Origin: Rhipidocladum racemiflorum | Lineage: Eukaryota; Streptophyta; Magnoliopsida; Poales; Poaceae | Length of the DNA: 64,000 nucleotides | Reading direction: 5' to 3' | NCBI GenBank assembly: GCA_036346355.1 | Contig: CM070569.1 | Span: 59,420,561-59,484,560 of the forward strand | Shown here: one piece after another, positions 58,675 through 64,000 of the stretch | Layout of the letters: each line of letters opens with the position of its first letter | Numbering within the stretch: position 1 is the stretch's first letter | The notes under the pieces: model-generated | What the model was told of the DNA's origin: nothing | The model's input: the letters and a program-made list of their open reading frames with translations, nothing else | The model's database searches: none | Translations under genes and position numbers: made by a program

Positions 58675-60051
58675 TGCATCTAGGCCCCTCAAAGTGTTTT
58701 GGTGATTAATGATGACACAATTAAAGAGTTCTAATGTTTTATCCAAGAATACTGCAGATATCGAGATTATGTGGAGCTTGAAAAGACATTGGACACCCCC
58801 ACGACTACTTAAACTCAAAAAGACGGCATCAAGACCATAATTGTAATCTTATATTTATTTGCGTCTTAAGGATAGCCGTACTATTAAGGGGGTACGACGA
58901 GAAATCGAATTTAGGATGTGCATGTGCTCAACATCATTTCTTGCATCTCAAATTAGCACTACTTCACTTGGTTTTGAAAAGTTTAAAGTTGAAACCGAAC
59001 TGGGTAACCCAGAGTATCCGGACATTTAGTCCGGAGTCTCCGGATTCAATCCGGAGTATCCGGACATTATGTCCGGAGTCTCCGGGTTGAGCCCCTCGGT
59101 TGCCTCTCGGTTTCGATGGGTCCGAGTATCCGGACATTTGGTCCGAGTCTCGGATAACCCGAGTCTCCGGGTTGTTTATCCGGACACTCCGGCCTGTACA
59201 AAACGGAGTAACGGCTAGTTTTCAAAAGAGTATTTAAAGCCTCCACTCCACTCCAACGGCTAGGATCTCTATTGAGCTCATTCATAGCAGCATTCAAGCC
59301 ATTCCTAACCATCTCTAAGCATTCAATAGAGCCCCATCTTCCTCCCACCAATTAATTTGGTTGTTGATCTCTTTGGTGAGGAGAGGAAGAAGAAAAGTGC
59401 TAAGTGCATTCATTTCGTCTTGTTGAGCACTAGTTCATCCTCCAAGCGATTCTTCGTGGTGCTTTTACTCTTGGAGGTTGAAGGTCTCCTAGACGGCTAG
59501 GAGTCACCGGAGCTACCAACGCGTGTGGTGAGCCCGGTCGTTTGTGAAGGCGAGTCTCGCCTCAGAAAGGGAAGAGACAAGAAGTGAAGCCACGAGTGCA
59601 TTTGTGCAACACCGGAGGAAAGCGGGTTGAAAGAGACCCGGCTCAAGTGTGACCGAGCCACCTCAACGGAGACGAGGGTTCCCTTCAAGAACACGAACTT
59701 CGGTGAAAAATCTCGGCTCGCATTCTCTTTTTCTTCCTAGATTTGCTTGGTTAGATTTGAATTTGTAAAGTTAGTTCTAGCTCTTTGCTTTGAGTAAATT
59801 CAAATCTTGTCTTGCAATTGTTCTAGGTTGTTCTTGCTATTTACTTCTAGTAGTTTGTTGCACTTGCTAGAGTAGTTTTCTTTGCGTTCGAGCAGCTAAC
59901 CGGAGACTCGGTATTACATACCGGACACTCGGACAAGCCGAGTATCCGGACCAAAACCCGAGACTCGGATTGACCAGCTCGGACCTTTTATTCATTGCGT
60001 AATTTTTAATCCGCCTATTCACCCCTCTAGGCGACATCGTTGGTCCTTTCA
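58675..60051 (+). repeat. 5' LTR of the SIRE-type element
   Basis: Bounded by TG and CA. It contains a U3 motif array (59010-59190), a TATA box at 59231, and near the 3' end CCGCCTATTCACCCCTCTAGG, shared with the family-A solo LTRs. The 3' LTR partner lies outside the window, so LTR divergence cannot be measured here. Confidence 0.9.
59231..59238 (+). promoter_or_regulatory. TATA box of the SIRE-type LTR
   Basis: TATTTAAA about 560 bp into the LTR, followed by CCTCCACTCCACTCC, as expected at the U3/R boundary. Confidence 0.6.
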
Positions 60052-60106
60052 ATTGGTATCGAGCCAAATCTCCTTTACTTTGGCTTAACCGCTTGGAGAA
60101 TCAAAG

Positions 60107-62097
60107 ATGTCTGATATAGAGAAGGTTACCAAACCCATGGCCAAGAGAAAGCCTCGGGTTCCAGATCGGGTTGCTATTCCTTTAGATTATTCCTCCTTTG
60201 GAGTCTCAAACTCCTCATCCTATGTTTCCGTCTCGTCCGTCGAGCGCCTCACTTCGATGGCACTCGATATGCGGCATGGAAACATAAGATGAAGATGCAT
60301 TTGAGATCACTTCATCCGTGTATTTGGAAGATTGTTGAAACAGGTTTCAAGCCCGCAAACCCAAACAATCTCACCTCCGAAGAAGACAAAGCTCAACACT
60401 TCAACGACTTGGCCGTCAATGCCTTGTTCAATGCTTTGAGCGACTCCGAGTTCAACCGGGTCGATGGCCTTGACAATGCCAAGGACATTTGGGAAAGATT
60501 GATGGTGTCTCACGAAGGTGTATCAAGTGTCCGTGAGTCGAAGATCGAACTCATCATTGGGGAGCTAAGCCGATTCACTTTGGAAGAAGGTGAATCGTAC
60601 ACAAATATGTTTGATCGCTTGATGGTGCTAGTAAATCAAGCAAAGGGACTTGGAAGCACCGAGCTCACCGACAAGGCCGTAGTGAAGATCATCCTCCGAG
60701 TGATCACCCCCACCAACCGCAATCTTGTGCAACTCATCCGCGACCAGGCCAAATTTCGACACCCTCACTCCTCATGATGTGATTGGCGGTTGATGACGGA
60801 TGAGATGATGGTGAAGGAAGCGGAAGTGGTGGAGGAGCTCAAGTCCCAAGAAGAAGAAAGGCATCGCCTTGAAGGCCGTCAAGGTGGTGCAAGAAATCGA
60901 AGAGAGCACAAGCGATGAAGAAGAGTCGAGCGGCCCCTTGACAAATGAAGATATGGCCTTGCTCGTCAGAAGATTCAACAAATTCTTGAAGAAGAAGGGC
61001 TACAAACCGGGTAGTCACTCCAAGAGCTATGGCAACAAGTCAAGAGGGCGTCACTCCTCAAGAAAGTGCTATGAGTGTGGGGAACCGGCCACTTCATTGC
61101 CGAAAGTGCCCACACAAAGAAAAGAAGGAAGAGAAGCCGTACAAGAAAGACAAGTACCGCAAGAAGGACAAGGATAAGAGCAAGAAGTACAAGGGCAAGG
61201 GTCATGCATACATTGGCAAGGAATGGAACTCTGACTCCGACTCCGAGTCCGAGTCCGAGTCCAACTCCGATAATGAGGGAGGACTTGCCACCGTCGCCAT
61301 TGCCACTCCACCGACAAAGTCAAAGAGTCTCTTTGACGACTTAAGCGACTGAAGGAAATACTCCAATGTGCCTTATGGCAAAAGGGCACAAGGTATCATC
61401 TAAGAGCTCCACTCTTTCTATTGTTGATTATGGCTTAGATGATTGTGATGATGCTAGTGATGATGAGGAAGTAGCATTTAAATCTATGAATGATTTTGAT
61501 ATTGAAAAATTAGACTTGCTACTTAAAGATATTGAAAAATTGGAGGAAGTAGTTGAACAAAAGGAGGCTATTCTCGAGGCTCAAGAGGATCTCCTCATTT
61601 TTGAAAAGGAGAAGAACATTGAGCTAGAGAAGAGCCTAGCTTTTGAAAGAAAGAGAAATGAGGATTTGGTCAAAAGTTCAAATTTGACCAAAAATGAAGC
61701 AATTAGTCTTGAGATCACCAATGCTTCACTCTTAGAGCAACTTGCAAAAGCGAAGGATGCTTGCAAGGCTCTTGAAGTGAAGCTTGTTGATCTCTCGAAT
61801 AAAGCTTCTACCTCAATCAACAACTCCAATATTTCATTACCTTCAACGAGCACCGGTTGCGCTAGATGCTTTAATGTTGATGTTGCTACTTGTGCTACTA
61901 ACCGTGAGACTTTGAAAGTCTTAGCTCATGAAAATGAGAAGCTTAAGGTGATGCTTGAAGATGGACTTCAAAAGTCCTACAAGGCAAGCAAGGGTTTAGA
62001 GGAGTATCTCGGTAAGCGCCAAGGTAATCCTAAGAGGCAAGGGCTTGGGTATGTTCCGCCAAAGGGCAAAAGAGCAACATTGTTGTTGCTCCTTTAA
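60107..62097 (+). pseudogene. SIRE-type gag with frameshifts
   Basis: Gag packages the element RNA. The start at 60107 (MSDIEKVTKPMAKRKPRV) is followed by the conserved gag core in a shifted frame (60289-60777: LHPCIWKIVETG, AKDIWERLMVSHEG, ESYTNMFDRL), a CCHC zinc knuckle broken across frames (61066-61110: CYECGE then GHFIAE), a Lys-rich and Ser/Asp-rich tract, and a long coiled-coil region (61366-62097: LDLLLKDIEKLEEVVEQKEA, EKEKNIELEKSLAFERKRNE) typical of SIRE gag. Several one-base changes break what was one frame: a lost C near 60245, a gained T near 60753, a lost C near 60786 and a lost G near 61087. Confidence 0.85.
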
Positions 62098-62329
62098 GCA
62101 AGCCCATTCACTTTGTAAAAGGCGAAGGAACATCCAAGCACAAAGCTCACTCCGAGTTCTTTGCTTCTTATGTGCTTAAAAGACTAACCTCGGTCGTGTA
62201 GTTGCTTATCATGTTGGGCGTAGTCAAGAATGCTCCTTGTGTTCGTTCTATTTGGGTCCCTAAGTCTCTTGTCACTAATGTGCGTGGACCTAACCAAGTT
62301 TGGGTACCAAAGAGCAAAAACTAAATGTC

Positions 62330-64000
62330 ATTTTGTAGGCCTATATCTCCGGTGGAACAAGTTGGATTTTGGATAGCGGATGTACGCACCACATGACCGG
62401 AGAAAAGGAAATGTTTGCTCAATTGGACGCAAATGGATCAAATAGTGAAAGCATTGTCTTTGGAGACAATGGAAAAGGAGAAGTAATTGGATTGGGTAAA
62501 ATTCCTATCTCAAGCAATTTCCAATTAAATAATGTTTTGCTTGTTGAGTCATTAAGCTACAATTTATTGTCCGTGGCACAATTATGTGAAGCGGGCTATA
62601 ATTGTTTGTTTAATGAAAAGGGTGTGGATGTCATGAAGAGGGTTGACGGTTCAATAGCCTTTAAAGGGCGTTTGAAGGGTAAGCTCTATCTCGTAGACTT
62701 CAATACGGATAGACTTAATCTTGAAAGCGTGCTTAATGGCTAAATCTAGCATGGGTTGGCTTTGGCATCGCCGGTTGGCCCATGTTGGTATGAGGAATCT
62801 TCACAAACTCATTAAAGGCAACCACATTCTCGGACTAACCAATGTTGTCTTTGAGAAAGATAGGATTTGTAGCGCTTGTCAAGCGGGCAAGCAAGTCGGT
62901 GCCTCCCATCCCGCCAAGAATGTGATGACGACCACAAGACCTTTGGAAATGCTTCATTTGGATCTTTTTGGTCCGGTCGCCTACATAAGCATCGGAGGAA
63001 GTAAGTATGGTTTGGTTATCGTTGATGATTTTTCTCGATTCACTTGGGTATTCTTTTTGCATGACAAAGGAGAAGTCCAAGTGACATTAAAGAAATTCAT
63101 GAGAAGAGCTCAAAACGAGTTTGAAGTAAAAATTAAGAGAATTCGGAGCGACAACGGCACCGAGTTCAAGAATATTGGCGTGGAGGAGTTTCTTGATGAG
63201 GAAGGAATCAAGCACGAGTTCTCGGCTCCCTATTCTCCTCAACAAAATGGGGTGGCGAGAGGAAGAATCGAACCCTCATTGAGATGGCGCGGACAATGCT
63301 CGACGAGTACAAGGTTTCCGATAGTTTTTGGGCGGAAGCAATCAACACCGCATGCCACAGCTCCAACCGCCTCTACCTCCACAAGATCTTAAAGAAGACG
63401 GCGTATGAGTTGCTCACCGGGAAGAAACCAAATGTCTCCTACTTTCGAGTCTTTGGGAGCAAATGCTATATCCTTAATAAAAAGGCTAAGTCTTCTAAAT
63501 TCGCTCCTAAAGTAGATGAAGGTTTCTTACTTGGTTATGGAACTAATGCTTACGCGTACCGAGTTTTCAACAATACCACGGTGTCGTTGAAATCTCGCGT
63601 GACGTGACTTTTGATGAAACTAACGGTTCTCAAGTAGAACAAGTTGATCGTGTTGTGATTGACAGGGAAGAACCTCCTTGTGAAGCTATAAAGAAAATGG
63701 CAATTGGGGAGGTAAGACCTCAAAATTTGGAATCTCACCCGAGCTCCCCAACCGGAGTCTCCTACCAAACCCGAGTGTCGGATTAGTCCGAGTCTCGGGT
63801 CCAATCTGAGTCTCCGGATGGAGTCGAGCTCGGGCGACTTTCCCTCCTCGTCCAATCAAGCCCAAGATGGTTCAAATGCCACCCAAGATGATGAAGGCCC
63901 TATTCAAGCCTTGGACTCATCCATACCTCATCCTAGAGTTCATCAAAGCATTCAAAGAGATCATCCGGTGGACAACATTCTTGGAGACATCAACAAGGGA
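62330..64000 (+). pseudogene. SIRE-type pol: protease and integrase, truncated by window edge
   Basis: Aspartic protease at 62360-62740 (WILDSGCTHHMTG, with the catalytic DSG), then GAG-pre-integrase (WHRRLAHVGMRNLHKL, CSACQAGK) and integrase at 62920-63600 with catalytic aspartates in HLDLFGP and RSDNGTEF. The frame breaks at the third catalytic position (NGVAR instead of NGVAE, near 63254) and again near 63580. The distal part ends in HPRVHQSIQRDHPVDNILGD near the window edge, the linker before reverse transcriptase; RT and RNase H are not in view. Confidence 0.85.

Larger units (their letters stand above)
58675..64000 (+). mobile_element. SIRE/Maximus-type Copia retrotransposon, 5' part, running off the right edge
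   Basis: The 5' LTR spans 58675-60051 (TGCATCTAGGCCCC...GTCCTTTCA, 1377 bp). TGGTATCGAGCC, the Copia primer site, starts two bases later at 60053. Gag and pol follow on the plus strand. The target site preceding the LTR is GAAAG; its second copy lies beyond the window. The LTR carries an array of TCCGGAC/GAGTCTCCGG motifs upstream of its TATA box. It interrupts the minus-strand Copia pol, so it is the younger of the two. Confidence 0.92.

Overview
This is plant nuclear DNA from a grass. Genes are split by short GT-AG introns. The coding exons match well-known plant families: a ubinuclein histone chaperone, a PISTILLATA/GLOBOSA MADS-box factor of the OsMADS2 type, a DMP (DUF679) membrane protein and a NIPA magnesium transporter. 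Most of the remaining sequence is nested plant transposable elements. The PI-type protein is closest in my memory to rice OsMADS2, including its C-terminal PI motif. The species cannot be fixed from the sequence alone.

Layout. 0.3-8.2 kb (minus): 5' part of a ubinuclein gene, 11 exons recognised, running off the left edge. 8.6-17.3 kb: repeats, including a 3.4 kb solo LTR of a SIRE-like Copia element with a perfect 5-bp target duplication, two related hAT-like elements in tandem sharing three target-site copies, and a Tourist/Harbinger MITE next to the MADS gene. 17.55-22.28 kb (plus): complete seven-exon PI/GLO gene of 209 codons carrying two tiny LTR elements (introns 1 and 6) and one MITE (intron 6). 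23.1-24.9 kb: receptor-kinase gene fragment split by a 1.16 kb TRIM-type element. 25-35 kb: foldback element, hAT MITE, and a solo LTR containing another solo LTR of the same family plus Ty3/gypsy LTR pieces. 35.4-38.4 kb: plastid-protein-like pseudogene split by a 2.28 kb solo LTR. 39.1-45.45 kb: MITEs and a degenerate full-length hAT transposon whose transposase is split by a non-autonomous LTR element. 45.47-46.13 kb (minus): DMP gene with two opposite frameshifts. 46.71-53.59 kb (minus): complete nine-exon NIPA gene of 366 codons, with a 5'-truncated LINE and a candidate Helitron in intron 1. 54.5-55.2 kb: two Tourist MITEs. 55.28-64.0 kb: a minus-strand Copia element interrupted by a plus-strand SIRE-type Copia element that runs off the right edge.

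The four host genes do unrelated jobs (chromatin assembly, floral organ identity, gamete/membrane biology, Mg2+ transport) and show no operon-like link. I found no convincing novel system. The more interesting signals are the very recent insertion (two identical LTRs) inside the PI gene, a GC-AG intron in that gene, the reconstructable nesting order of solo LTRs, and recurrent single-base losses at conserved codons in several coding regions, which may be decay or sequence error.
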